From contig OZ024857.1 in NCBI GenBank assembly GCA_964017155.1, positions 38,623,141 to 38,687,140 of the forward strand: DNA of 64,000 bases. Direction: 5' to 3'. The translations under genes were made by a program, and so were the position numbers. Under the pieces are notes generated by a model. That model searched no databases and was not told where the DNA came from. It saw only the letters and a list, made by a program, of their open reading frames with translations. This document shows, piece after piece, positions 1-25,845 of this stretch; positions within the stretch are counted from its first letter, which is position 1; each line of letters opens with the position of its first letter. The stretch comes from Oasisia sp. SBJ-2009. Its lineage: Eukaryota > Annelida > Polychaeta > Sabellida > Siboglinidae.

Positions 1-2692
1 CCAAAGTCACATCAAAAATTACTGATAATTATTATAACCATTCTACTGAAATGGCGCACATGACAAGCCTGCCAGCGCACATACAACACAGCACATGTTT
101 TGATATATGCAGTGACGTCACTGTGCATTAATATAACTTTCACTTGGCACTTGGCAGGTGGCGTTGGTATACTGGTTTATTTCCCCCAAGATGGATAGTT
201 ACAATCGCATATATAACGTTTTACATTTTGGGTAGGCTGGCTACAAATAATTAAAGCCAGACTCGTTTTCGATCAGATATTCCGCCGTTACTGAATCGTT
301 ATTGTGAAGTCCTTAGATTATTTACATGTATGGATTGCAAGAACGCATCAGACAAAATACAAACATACACATATTTCCTTATACCAGCCGTCCACTGTTC
401 CCGATAGAACATGATCGTACGTATGGACGAAACTCAAATGTTTACTTAAATCTTAATCTACCGACGTGAGCGCTGTACTTTGACACCGCTCCTCCGTGAC
501 GGGCCGAACGACTGCACCTGTGTTTGTTGTTGACGCTCAGTCCGGTCGATATGACGCGCATAATGCTCTTGACACTTAAATGAGTCACAGTTATGTGTTC
601 ATAACTAACAACGACCACGCATGTCGAACTCAATAGTTGAACGATATCTTCGTGAGTAGACCGACAAATCTGGCCGAACGCCATGACATGGGACTAACTA
701 ACATGGTAAGTTATTCGTTATTTCAACTATATTACTTACCGTCAGATATCAGTATATTTCGTCACGTTTAGTGCTCTCTTATTTATCGGATTGTTTGGGG
801 GGAAAAGGAATAAATTCATCAACATCATACTATACAGATTTACCACTTTCCCAAGATACGCGGCTTAATGATCAAGTTCAATTCATCCGACAATAAAAAA
901 AAACCGCAACAACTCCACTTTGCTCCGAGTTTACTCAGCGCCAGTATTATGTTATTGTGGGCTGCCCCCACGGCATCCGGGCTTCACCCGATCACCAATA
1001 TGTTCAGGTTTGTAATTGTGGCTATTAAATCATTGAAATGGTAGAACACAGGCCTCGTTCCTTGGCGCAGTTGTGAGAATAGGGTTAACTTAGACTTACT
1101 CCAACGGTTCTTAGGTTATAGGTCGCGACTTAAGAAATCCAGTTAAACGTGTAGAGCATCAACTCGTAGTATTACCGTTTTTATGGGGGCAAAACGCACT
1201 TCATGTTTTATTAATGCTCAGTAGATCACACATTTAGGCAGACTCTACTGTCTCCAGAGACGGTGACATGGGTCGAAGTAAAGTGACAATTACAGCTATA
1301 AAACAATAACTTTAAGGGTCAGCTATCTTAGAAAGTATCGTACTGTGTATTAGCTTGTTCAACAACAACTGGAGATAACGTTTTGTTTCACAATATTGTA
1401 ATTGCCGTTGCGATTAGACGAACCAACCAATTATGCATCATATTGTCGTATTTAAGTAACCCGCCAACAGATGAAATGAGATATTTGCATATTGACGTCA
1501 TCTGTTTTGCTCTGCTGTATGCTCGTATGCAATATAAACGGTTACAAATTTATTCTTGTGAGAGTAATTCACCAATGTTATTATGTATATAAATAAAAAT
1601 AATATGGTTAAAAGGACGATGACGTTCACCACATGTTGAAATGTTCAAAGCTACTTTCACAGACACAATGATGTGTTTATTAACTACATCAAGCACGTCA
1701 TACTGCCTACGGGATTACCAGCCTCTTTACCATTGTCATCAGTAAATTAGCATAATATAGTAATATCCTATACAGTTTGTAGAAATAGTTCGACTTTCCC
1801 AGCGCCGTCCGCCAGTCTTCGTTTAATACCGCATGTCCTTTATCTAGGTCAACACCCCAATGTCCGATTCCTCGTGTTTAACAAACGTAAACAATGAATG
1901 TTTGTATGGAGTATTATTTTATATTTAATCTCATTCTTCTGACTTGTTCAAACACGTCTATAAGCTAAGCTTTGTCTTCTCTCTTACCCAGTTTTTTTTC
2001 TCGATATGTGATGCTTTAATATACGTCGTTCCATCTGTGTGCGGTTGCTAGCTTGTTATTTGCAGAGCGAGACACTATAGGCCTATATACCTATGTTTTC
2101 GGCACTTCTCCTTCAACTGGTTAACGACTAGGTGTGGCCTGTCGCTAAGTACCTGCTTCTGAATCTATGTTGCTCTCGGTGTTGATTTTCGTCGAGTGTT
2201 TTCTCTTGCCTTTGCATTAGTGTTTTCGTCAGTACTTCATAAACATCGTTTATATTGGTATGTAATTCTTGATATTTGTCCATTCGTAAAGATCATCACC
2301 ATCTTTGCGTTGTTCCATGCTGTGGGCATTCGTCTTTCTGGCATGTATTTATTATGTATAGCAAGTGTTTGTAAGATTGCATTATATCCTTCTCTTTTTA
2401 TTTAATGTTTATATGGTTGAAGCTGTAAAAATGAAACAACATTTGCTAAATAAATGAAACTGTTCTACAAAAAGTAAGTCTATATAATCAACAGTTAACT
2501 GCATACTTTCTAATTAGTGCACCGTCACCAAGCACCAAGTTTCTGGGAAATTTATATAGAACATGGTGGTAATTATAAAGAGTATGTAAAGACAATCTAT
2601 TACGACATTCATTGCTATTCGATTCTCTCTGGAAATACCTGCTTTTTTGCGGTAATTATTAGATAATTTCACTGAGCATTTCGACGTTGTAG
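1..2692. other. No supported gene in this stretch
   Basis: I see no convincing coding region, RNA gene or mobile element here. The open frames are short and lack recognisable domains. A 69-base open stretch at about 627-695 ends at a good donor site (ATG followed by GTAAGT), but nothing links it to a product. The region may hold upstream introns or exons of the plus-strand membrane protein gene whose last two exons follow, but this cannot be shown. Confidence 0.4.
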
Positions 2693-3943
2693 ACGACACT
2701 AGACTGCGCAGGAGTGGACAGTGGCAACGCCGCCTGTTGGCCACCGGCAGTCAACATCGCAGTACCGATCGTGTGCGCCGCTGTCTTCGTGGCGCTGCTG
2801 GTCGTTATATATTGGTTTAAATCCATACCACCAAAGGTCACGGATATAGAGATGGTGGCTGAAACGAAACCGGTAGGTAGATAGCAGAGCACTTAGGATG
2901 CACTCAAGAATTGGCTATGACTTCCTCGTGCACGTACTGTCGCATTCATGTACTGTCACACATACTCCCATTCAAACACGCATAGCAGACACTAGTCGTA
3001 GTCACGTTGTAGCGCTTACATTTTTCCGGCGTTATAAACGTTCCGATTGACGTTTCTGCGCATGCGCAATAAATGTAAAATCATCAATGTGCAACGAAAG
3101 AACAAAGCATTTGTGGTATAAATACTACGAGTTGTTCGTTAGGATGTATATATCCTCTCAGTGAAGTTATTTGTCGCAAATGAACACGAAGCAAACAAGT
3201 TTTGAAGCATGTTTTGATAGCAAGCGTAAATCACGTGACTGTAGTGCGCCATAATCCGATTTATAACAAACGTATCTGATTTATAACAAACGTAATATTT
3301 TATTGCATTGAACGACATTTTGAGAAACTCTTCACAGTAATCATCGCAGGAGAGTTGACGAACAGCCCGTGGCACTTATACCGAAAAGCCTTTGTCGTTT
3401 CGCTGGACATTGATGATTTTACATTTATTGCGCATGCGCAGAAACGTCAATCGGAACGTTTTTAACGATCGGAAAAATGTAAGCGCGACAATGCAGCCGA
3501 CCGACTGTCGGTCGGCTGTGTAACTACGCCGAGAAGAGTTGAGGGGTTAACAAGTGCTGCCACCTTACGGAGTCTGGGTAACCGAAGCTAAGCAGACACG
3601 CGCACCAATGCATGCGCACGCACACGCACCGCTCAAACATGCATGCAGACATGGACATACATAGACCTACACGTACACTCCCACTGACGCGCGCCCGTTC
3701 ACATACGCACGCACGCATGCACGAACGCACGCACGCACACACGCGGCGATCCAACCGATTGAGCACTAAGAGTATAAACTGTTTTGAACACGTTCATACG
3801 GAGCCATTGGTTCCTTCTGTCTGCTTTAGGCGGAGGCTGGCAAGTCCAGGGACCCGGAACACGAGAAGGACGACATCTGCGTCGAAAGAGAGCTAGAAAG
3901 CCCCAAGAACGTCGGCATCCCTTACGTCGTCCATTCATTGTGA
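2693..3943 (+). CDS. Last two exons of a single-pass membrane protein gene (5' part not found)
   Basis: Two plus-strand exons join in phase 0. The first (2693-2872, 60 codons) follows an acceptor TTGTAG and ends at a GTAGGT donor. It holds a short extracellular-looking part with two Cys, then about 22 hydrophobic residues (starting near AVNIAVPIVCAAVFVALLVV) stopped by Trp-Phe-Lys. The second (3830-3943, 37 codons plus TGA) follows a pyrimidine-rich acceptor (ttccttctgtctgctttag) and encodes an acidic, charged tail ending in VVHSL. An AATAAA lies near 4091. The layout fits the membrane anchor and cytoplasmic tail of a type I membrane protein. I do not recognise the family and found no upstream exons with confidence. 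A MITE occupies the intron. Gene finding is by eye; the matching splice phases are the main support. Confidence 0.42.
3008..3490. mobile_element. MITE with about 90-bp terminal inverted repeats
   Basis: The two ends are inverted copies: left TGTAGCGCTTACATTTTTCC, right the complement of TGTCGCGCTTACATTTTTCC, each continuing through GCGCATGCGCAATAAATG and TCATCAATGT. There is no coding capacity. A second copy, split by a LINE, lies at 26261-26358 and 30129-30488. The target duplication could not be fixed, so the superfamily is unknown. Confidence 0.75.
3493..3600. repeat. Dispersed repeat shared with 57150-57235
   Basis: The stretch containing GCTGCCACCTTACGGAGTCT and GGGTAACCGAAGC recurs with small changes at 57150-57235. 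It has no coding potential that I can see and is probably part of an unrecognised interspersed repeat. The next 150 bases are ACGC/CACG-rich simple sequence. Confidence 0.5.
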
Positions 3944-4358
3944 GGGTGTCCACATCACTTTATTGTCTTCATTGTTTCATATGTTTCATTTGTACAGCAG
4001 CTCAATACAGTTTAAGCACTTGTGCTAATAACGCTTACAACGATGGTTTAGTTTTATGTGTGTCGTTAGTTTCACACTTTACATTCGGTGTAAATAAACA
4101 CATCATAGGATTTGGTAAAATAGTAATGTATGCATTTAAAAACACCAAATATACTATGTTTATTTGGGAACGTCCACAAAAAAAAATTGGCAACTTACAT
4201 CAATTATTGTTTGGGTGAGGCAACGTAGAACTAATTCCTTATGTAACACAAGAAAGATTGGATGAAAACCTGGTGGTTCCACATTAGTTATCAACATACA
4301 TTTTGTGTCTTTATAATGAGATAAATTAAGTTTATTTTAGTACTTAAGTTTATTTTTC

Positions 4359-4912
4359 TACTTATATTGTCCACTTACATAGTCCACTTACACAATCCAC
4401 TTACATAATCCACTTACACAGTCCACTTACATAGTCTACTTACATTGTCCACTTACATAGTCCACTTACACAGTCCACTTACATAATCCACTTACACAGT
4501 CCACTTACATAATCCACTTGCATAGTCCACTTACACAGTCCACTTACATAATCCATTTGCACAGTCTACTTACATAGTCCACTTACACAGTCCACTTACA
4601 CAATTCACTTACCTAGTCCACTTACACAGTCCACTTTCACAGTCCACTTACATAATCCACATACATAATCCACTGACACAGTCCACGTGCATAGTCTACT
4701 TACACAGTCCACTTACACAATCTACCTACAGTCCACATACATATTCCACTTATACAGTCCAATTACACAGTCCACTTCCATATTCCACTTACACAGTCCA
4801 CATACGTAGTCCACTTACACAGTCCACTTATATATTCCACTTACACAGTCCACTTACACAGTCCACCTACAGTCCACTTACACAGTCCACTTATACTTAC
4901 ATTAAATTGTCC
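4359..4912. repeat. 12-bp minisatellite
   Basis: Imperfect tandem copies of a 12-base unit (AGTCCACTTACA and variants with ATA or ACA before the next GTCC) run for about 550 bases. It lies between the converging membrane protein and cysteine string protein genes. Confidence 0.9.
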
Positions 4913-5002
4913 ACGACATATAATATCCAATGACGACGCATAAACTGCGAACTAATAAGCAACATATAAGGTATCAACGATGATAGATATAGTTTATTTA
5001 CA

Positions 5003-5031
5003 ACACGCATCATAATCCCAAACCAAACACT

Positions 5032-5126
<95 letters not shown>

Positions 5127-5165
5127 TGTTTTTGGTTTGGATTGTGATGCGTGTTGTAAATATAT
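5003..5165. repeat. Inverted repeat around a (TA)n tract
   Basis: The left side ACAACACGCATCATAATCCC and AAACCAAACA are mirrored on the right as TTTTTGGTTTGGATTGTGATGCGTGTTGT, with about 90 bases of TA between. A second TA tract follows to 5245. The arrangement could extrude as a cruciform. Confidence 0.8.
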
Positions 5166-5187
5166 ATATATATTTATATATAATATG

Positions 5188-5245
<58 letters not shown>
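5159..5245. repeat. (TA)n microsatellite
   Basis: This is a second run of alternating T and A immediately after the inverted repeat, with minor interruptions. Confidence 0.9.
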
Positions 5246-5247
<2 letters not shown>

Positions 5248-5629
5248 GCATTAACAAATTTGCACTTAAGAGATATTACACATGCAGTAATTATATTTTT
5301 ACAATGGAACTAATAGAACTACAGACTACCTTTTCATTAACAATGAACAATACTAGAAATTTATTATTGAAGAATTCTTCAATACAATCACCGGCCACAA
5401 CAACTTCCCCAAAATGTGTTACATAAATCAGTTCTGATTAATCCGCGGTAAGAACTAGTTATTAAATGACCCAACAAGTATCTAGGTGTGATGTCAACCA
5501 CGATTGCTGGAATTCACTGCTCAAAGTGAACTCCAACGACACTATCTCAACCTTTGGCGTGTACGAAGTAAAGAACAACGCCTTTTTGTGTAAAAATAAT
5601 ATATCTAACAAAATAAGCTTTTCAAGTTC

Positions 5630-5981
5630 ATTTTTTTACAAATCTTAAAGGCGATATAAAAATACATCGTGACGCACAGCACGACAATAATAGCTTCTAA
5701 AATAGCATTTGTCGATTTGACATTAGTGATATCTCCTTGGATATAGCATCAACAAACTATTAATAATGTGAAATCGTCAAATACAACTCCCTGCAATTGT
5801 CATTCAATGACTTCCAGGCTGTTTAGCTCCGTGTTTTAAAGACACAGTTTTGTTTCTACGGTATTTTTCATCGAATATATGTGCATGCGTGCCAATGCAT
5901 AGGTGTATTTGACGATGTGAATGAAACACAGTGTCCAGTGAAGTCGTCACAGTCGTAAGCAAGTCACATATCACGGATTCC
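5630..5981 (-). other. 3' untranslated region of cysteine string protein A (conserved with copy B)
   Basis: This stretch follows the stop codon of cysteine string protein A on the minus strand and is recognisably the same as 21220-21564 after copy B. Shared blocks include TTGGATATAGCA and CAGGCTGTTTAGC on the plus strand. A possible AATAAA on the minus strand sits further on at 5360-5365, and one at a similar distance in copy B (20934-20939); these are weak candidates. Bases 5250-5630 hold nothing else I recognise. Confidence 0.55.
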
Positions 5982-18806
<12,825 letters not shown>

Positions 18807-20479
18807 CGTTTCAACTTTCAGGTTTGGAGCCCGAGCCACGAGTGTATATCGACGTGGTCCTACTTATTGGTAGACATGTTCATGAACTATTTCAGAGCTT
18901 GGCCTTCCTTGTGTGGAAGTGGCCACGAATCTATGTCACAATGGTTGTCGGAGCAGCGCAGCTATCTGACAGTTCCGACGCACTCAACCGAGTCGATACC
19001 CGGACAGTTTCGCGTGTATCCGCTACGCATCGCCACTAGACAGCCACGACGATGGCAACCTACGAAATCGTGTCATAGCATAATTTAGCGTATTTTAATG
19101 TGTTATATACCTGTGTAATAATGACCGATAATATTTTGTTAATCATGGCGCAGAGTTTTCAACATTCAAATGACCTATTCAACATATGATCTATCGCATA
19201 GCGACAAGACCGTGGGAATTTGTCGGACATTCCCTCGTGGGTAATCAACCTTGCACCAATTTGTTTTTGGGTTTTTTCGACACAAACATAATGGAGAGTT
19301 ATTTGAGTGAGACTATGCATAAGAAATATTGTTTTAATGTACACATTATATGTAAACGTTGTTACTACGACACGACTGCGTGCAGAATGAGGACAGTGAA
19401 GACAGGTCCACTTCCGTCTTCTGTCTTCTGTCTTCTTCAGTCACATCTGTCACCTTTGTCTTTTCTCTTAACCAGATGTTTTTCTGTCCCAATATAATTA
19501 TATTTGACGTACTTCTTGCCATACGTGTTTGTGCAGCTGCTAGCATGTTCACTGCCTGGCTGGTAAGTGGCCATGTTACAACTGATAATAGATAACTACA
19601 TGCGCGTAAAGCGCCCTGAGCAGTCGTGAAGATTGAATACTGCTCTATTAGAACTTGCTCTTTTTTCACCTTTTAAACAAATATGTAATAGTCAAATATT
19701 TCAACACTATCTCATTATCAACACTACAATGTTGGAAAGAATTATAAGTCAGAAATTAACTGAAATTCGAATGAGTCCTCCTGTCAGTTAACGTTTTGGT
19801 CTTGATTAAGTTTTGCAGATGATCGAGGTAGTCTGAAGGCATTTTGTTTATACAATTCAACCAGAGACGATCTGCAACCAACTTCCTTGCCCTATTCTTA
19901 CGTATGCCGTCAGTCCTTGCGTTATTGGTTATATCAGCATAAGGAATTTGTGGCCACAAATTAAGATATTTGATCAATAAATGTCCACTGCACATGACGA
20001 ATAGGTATCGCTATAGTAGTTACGATATCGATTATAATATTTATGTCCACACTGTGATCAACTTAAGTTTTGTTAACTAAGGCTGTACGATAGTAGTATG
20101 ATGCAAAATCCCATTTGCAACTCAACTATACTCTGTAGAGTTATATACTATTTGACTATGTAATACAGAGACATGTACACGCTGTAGTCACAGAATCACT
20201 AAGGTGTTAGTTTCTTGAATGCAAGCATATTCACAACAGTCATAAGGCTCATTTGCTAACAAAAAGTGAAGCATTCGTAATAATCAATATCGGCCTGAAT
20301 GTGGGACTCTCTTGATGCTCCGTGTAACTTACAGAGAGACTATTTTATATTTTAAGATGTTGATATTTTCCCAAGCTATGCATTTTCGCTGTAATATTTG
20401 TACTGCTTATTGTTGCACTGGTAGTTAGTTATACATACTCTTTAGAACCACGCATAAGAGAGTGGTTTATTTAAGTATC

Positions 20480-21219
20480 TTAACGTCCTTCAGTGATGAA
20501 ACTGGTTAGACAATTACTCATTCTGCATCCTATGTTTGGGGTGTCAGGAGGCCTAAGACCACATTTGCGTTTTCCATAGGCGACCATTATAACGTTTTCT
20601 TCATTTCCTATCGAATTTAAATACACCTGTTATATAATACCACGTTTAACCCTGACAGCCCTTCATTCCGGCTAGAATCGGACAGTGACCTATCATTTTG
20701 ACATCCCCAAACTAAATGAAATATATGCAGACAAACACCCGCAGACAAAAAATGAAAAGATTGATCGAGGAACTATAGTGTAGACAAGGGTGTAGGTGTA
20801 TCGGTGCCCTATGTGACAGAAGTGATATCACATGAGTGGACATGTTAGATTTAGTTACATAAACATTCAATAATAGAATATTCTACTGGACCGTATGTAA
20901 TCAAAGCATGAACACTTAATTACTAGATCGAAGTTTATTTAACTATGCATATGACGATACATCTACTTGTAGTTAATTATGTTAATTGCTTGTCTAATTT
21001 TACTTCATCAAAAAACAAGGTGAGGAGGGGTGTAGTATCCTGCACATTAAGTCATAATAATAGTAATACTAACGGCTCCCTGCGGATTAATAAAGGTGTA
21101 ATGCGGTCATCAGCCATATTCAAGGAGAGTGCTACTGTTGGTCATCGTTATTCCATTAAATATAACAATATTTATGGATGGCTTGTACGACGATACTAAT
21201 AAAACGTATGTTTGTGCAC
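20480..21219. other. Spacer between the two duplicated copies; nothing recognised
   Basis: I see no gene, repeat array or mobile element in this AT-rich stretch. A TTTATT at 20934-20939 could be a minus-strand AATAAA for copy B, about 625 bases after its stop codon. Confidence 0.4.
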
Positions 21220-21564
21220 AATAACATAACAAAAAGTACTTCTTAAATGCGATGTAAAAAATACACGATGATGGACAGCACGATAACAGTAGCTTATAAA
21301 ATAACAATTGATGATTTTGACATTGTTGATAACTTCTTGGATATAGCAACCGATATCAATAATATGACATCGTCAAATAATATACACTGCAACTGTCATT
21401 AATTTACTTACAGGCTGTTTAGCTTTTTTAAAGACACAGTTTAGTTTAGAACTACGTTATTCCTCATCGAATAATCTGTGCACCAACGCAACGGAATACG
21501 TGAAGTAAGAACAGTGTCCAGTGACGTCGTCATAGCCGTGAGAAAATCACATATCAAGGATTCC
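21220..21564 (-). other. 3' untranslated region of cysteine string protein B
   Basis: It follows the stop codon of copy B and matches 5630-5981 of copy A, including CAGGCTGTTTAGC and CATCGAATA on the plus strand. Confidence 0.55.
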
Positions 21565-21802
21565 CTAAGGTTCTTTGGCGTCAGCGTCCGGTCCTTGTTC
21601 GCCGACTGCAACCACTGCAGTTGGCTGTGACGTCACCGGTTCCGGTGCAGGTGGTTCATCGTCGCTATCGTTGGCATCAACGTCTGAAGGAATGTCCTGA
21701 AAGATGACCTGCGTATTCTCATCTGGTATACAAACAAAGCTCACAGGACAGGACATGTGTTTTGTGTGAATGAAAACAGAATTTCAAAACATATTTTATA
21801 AA

Positions 21803-22220
21803 TGACGGACGGACGGACGGACGGGCGGACGGGCGGGCGGGCGGGCGGGCGGGCGGGCGGGCGGGCGGGCGGGCGGGCGGACGGGCGGGCGGGCGGACGG
21901 GCGGACGGGCGGGCGGGCGGGCGGGCGGGCGGGCGGACGGACGGACGGACGGACGGACGGACGGACGGACGGACGGACGGACGGACGGACGGACGGACGG
22001 ACGGACGGACGGACGGACGGACGGACGGACGGACGGACGGACGGACGGACGGACGGACGGACGGACGGACGGACGGACGGACGGACGGACGGACGGACGG
22101 ACGGACGGACGGACGGACGGACGGACGGACGGACGGACGGACGGACGGACGGACGGACGGACGGACGGACGGACGGACGGACGGCCGGACGGACGGACGG
22201 ACGGACGGACGGACGGACGG
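21803..22220. repeat. (GGAC)n/(GGGC)n tetranucleotide array in intron 5 of copy B
   Basis: The left part (about 21803-21935) mixes GGGC and GGAC, the rest is nearly pure GGAC. It is positionally equivalent to the pure GGGC array at 10832-10959 in copy A. Long Arg-Pro-Ser and Thr-Asp-Gly-Arg frames through it are by-products. Confidence 0.95.
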
Positions 22221-22787
22221 AGAGACAGACACACAGAGTCAGCGACACAGAGATACGGAGTCAGCGAGACAGAGGCAGAGACACAGATACACAGAGACAC
22301 TGAAACACAGAGACACATAGTCAGACTGAACCAGGCGAGCAGTATCAGATGCAACCGCGACTGACATCGCTGTAGCCATATAACAGGTAAAATGCAATTA
22401 CTAATAAAAAGAAACCAGATTCGTCTTTTCATTCAAGAAACATTAGATATAATCTTCAGGACACTTACAAACTCATTGTCGGTGACGTATGTTTCGTTTT
22501 TTGTCTTCTGCTTGTAAGCAACACAGCAGGGATTACAACAGCAGCAGTAGCAACATGTGAGCATGCCCCAGAATCCGCAACACAACACTATCGTAACCTG
22601 CAAAAGAGCACCACGATCTATTACCTGTATACGAAGCACAAATGACGACAATAAATATTGACTATTTGAAAGATAAGACATGTTCACTCGATCAATACGC
22701 AGACATGTATGTGCACGTTCATGTATACGCACGCAGCGCAATGGTTCTGTACGCACACCCACGCACGAATGCACGTACGCACGCACG

Positions 22788-22799
22788 AACGCACACACA

Positions 22800-22842
<43 letters not shown>
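22788..22842. repeat. (CA)n microsatellite in intron 4 of copy B
   Basis: This is a short CA run preceded by ACGC-rich sequence. It is equivalent to the much longer array at 12196-12458 in copy A. Confidence 0.9.
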
Positions 22843-22846
<4 letters not shown>

Positions 22847-23043
22847 TACAACACCACGAAAAAGTATATTATAGACCCACCTGCTGGCACTTGCTCGGAT
22901 AGGTACAATCGCTGAGATTTTGGAACCATTCCGCAGTTTTTAGGCCATAGAGACCCACTTTATCATATATGTCCCGTTTATTCGGATAACTCAGAATCCT
23001 GTTGGCTTCGTCCAGAATTTTTAACTGCAACACATGATGCCTT

Positions 23044-23044
23044 T

Positions 23045-23076
<32 letters not shown>

Positions 23077-23499
23077 GATAATGATAATGATAATGATAAT
23101 GATAATGATAATGATAATGATAATGATAATGATAATGATAATGATAATGATAACGATAACGATAACGATAACGATAACGATAACGATAACGATAACGATA
23201 ACGATAACGATAACGATAACGATAACGATAACGATAACGATAACGATAACGATAACGATAACGATAACGATAACGATAACGATAACGATAACGATAACGA
23301 TAACGATAACGATAACGATAACGATAACGATAACGATAACGATAACGATAACGATAACGATAACGATAACGATAACGATAACGATAACGATAACGATAAC
23401 GATAACGATAACGATAACGATAACGATAACAATAACAATAACAATAACAATAACAATAACAATAACAATAACAATAACAATAATAATAATAATAATAAC
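23044..23499. repeat. Zoned hexamer array: GATAAT, GATAAC, AATAAC, AAT
   Basis: Four blocks follow one another: GATAAT units (to about 23153), GATAAC units (to about 23430), AATAAC units (to about 23480) and AAT triplets (to 23499). The AAT end abuts the 3' end of a minus-strand LINE fragment, whose tail on the minus strand reads TTATTATTATT. The array therefore seems to have grown out of the LINE tail, with successive base changes spreading away from it. Long Ile-Val and Leu-Ser frames are by-products. Confidence 0.95.
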
Positions 23500-24045
23500 T
23501 TCTTTTGCGCCAATATTCTCGAAAGTCAAGCTCAGTGGCGCGACAAAACCAAGGGATTAATCAATATCATAATCGAAAGCAATGCGTGAGTCGTCAACGG
23601 ATGGATGAAGAAGCTAGGAGGCTAAGGAGGATAGGCAGCATTAAAGAGATAGGCTTTTAGACGTCGGCGGAATGAAACTATATTACCTTTGATTTAACAC
23701 TGGCAGGAAGCGAATTCCACACCGTTGGTGCGGCTACCGAGAAAGCTCGGGTCCCGGCTTTCGTTTTCACCCGAGGGATGTAAAGAGGGTTACTACTGGT
23801 TGAGCGTAGCTGTCTGGAATTTCTTGCTGGAGTTAGCATTGAATTTAGATATGCTGGTTGTAGATGGTTGTACACATTTTGAAAATGATGCGATAGTGCA
23901 CAGGTAGCCAATGCTACGACAGGTCTCGTTGGGATAGGATAGGGAGATGTGGGCTTTCAAATGATTAACATAATTATGGTGTGTGAAGAGGGCTTTAATC
24001 CTCCTAAAAAGCACTGTTTGTATTGGTCCCATATGGGTCACCTAT
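23500..24045 (-). mobile_element. LINE 3' fragment (CR1/L2-like reverse transcriptase C-terminus)
   Basis: The minus strand encodes NPLYIPRVKTKAGTRAFSV and APTVWNSLPASVKS, then a segment like FRRRLKAYLF, which is the characteristic C-terminal end of CR1/L2-group LINE proteins. Upstream is a degenerate RI-KALFTHHNYVNHLKAHISL segment. The element is 5' truncated and its tail grades into the hexamer array on its 3' side. It lies in intron 3 of cysteine string protein B. Confidence 0.7.
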
Positions 24046-24189
24046 ACGAATCAGACTTTGGCTATGTCTGATTATCAATACATTCACAATAACTGTTAAA
24101 TCAGATCACGTTTGTACACTTGCGACTGTTTCCTTGAACAGTAACAAGTTATATTCTACACGTTATTGTAATTGAAATGATTATGTTAC

Positions 24190-24367
<178 letters not shown>

Positions 24368-25002
24368 CAATTGTCAATTGTGTGGTTTACTATATCGTTA
24401 CAATTTTCCCCAGTGCTAAACCATATATGTTACCATTTACCCCGTAGGCTGGTACAACTTGCCCAGTATCGGGGTAAATTGTAACACTTTAGAGCACCTC
24501 ATATAACTCATTATACCACAATTATGTCATACGCCAGGCATTTAATTATGCACCAGTTATCTGCAGGAGATATGTGTGGACACGTTGGCATAACAAAGTT
24601 TCAATCATTTATGAAACCTACCCGAAATCCTGAAATGTTTTCTTTGTAATTGTGTTTATGATATTCCTTTTACTAGTTGCTATTGTGTGGATGTCTTCAC
24701 TGCTGTCCTTTTCTGGTATTAAACCTCTGGAGACCTTTGTCAGGAGCCACAATATTGCTGTTGCTTCTATGAGTGTTTACTGACTAGTACATTATACATT
24801 TAGAATAACTAGTTACAAACGTGGTACGATATGATATTATTTATTTAGTTAGTTACCTTTTCCGCGGCCTCTGGGTCATCTGGATTTTTGTCGGGGTGAA
24901 CTTTCAAGGCCAGCTGCAACACACGGAGAGAGATCTCATACGAATAGTTTGTCGACCAGATCTGATGGTATCATTGTTGGTCTAAAGGTTACTGTACAGA
25001 TG

Positions 25003-25135
25003 TGTGGGCGGGGCGGGGCGGGCTGCGGGCTATGATGTAGCAAAATTTGCGGTGCGGGCTGACTGCGGGCCAAGTTACTGCGGGGCGGGGCGGGCTGCGG
25101 GCTCAGATTTCCAGCCCGCGCAGGGCCTTAATATC
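25003..25135. repeat. GC-rich GCGGGCT/GGGGC repeat replacing an expected exon
   Basis: Several copies of CGGGGCGGGGCGGGCTGCGG and GTGCGGGCTGACTGCGGGC occur in otherwise AT-rich sequence. On both sides the copy B sequence matches copy A (24837-25000 with 16655-16830, and 25190-25290 with 17131-17240), so this block stands where the first J-domain exon should be. Confidence 0.7.
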
Positions 25136-25596
25136 TACAACCTGTTATTTAAATACACTGTGTCATTTCTGCCAACCAAATATGGGTTGAGTAGGGTTGG
25201 ATTACACAACCACTATTGAACAGATTCGTTGGCCGACACACTGTAGGACGGTGTCGAGTGCAAGAAAGAATTGGTCGTGTAAACATCCTCGCGAGAGCAG
25301 CTTAGATATTTTTTTACTGGTTACGTCTGGTTTGTATCCAATGCAAAATGCTTACTATATCTCATCCTTGCTACATACGTACACGTGTATGGTAGCCAAT
25401 GTGCACATATACACACACATACAAACACCGACAAACCGTGGCTACGGTGTTATGTGCGCAAAACATCCACTTGGGGAATTAGTTCTGTTTGATTTGAAAT
25501 CTTTCGAAAATGTGCCACACAATGCCCTCAAACTGCACAAAAAACTCCAAAATATGTCACAAATAAAACACACTGGTCACATAGAATTATTTCTAT

Positions 25597-25845
<249 letters not shown>

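Noticed and set aside
3612..3896. Thr-His-Arg rich frame of 94 codons
   Set aside because: It is a translation of ACGC/CACA simple sequence; only 3830-3943 in another frame is exon-like.
21697..21756. Extension of the copy B last exon to a Met at 21756
   Set aside because: The donor of the preceding exon is phase 0 and matches the inner acceptor CTTTCAG; the outer acceptor ACCAG would need another phase, and copy A lacks it.
21719..22432. Long Arg-Pro-Ser / Thr-Asp-Gly-Arg open frames on both strands
   Set aside because: They are translations of a tetranucleotide array; with unit length 4 every frame cycles through the same residues without stops.
23043..23560. Long Ile-Val, Leu-Ser and Ile-Thr open frames
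   Set aside because: They are translations of the GATAAY hexamer array, open in all frames because the unit has no stop in those phases.
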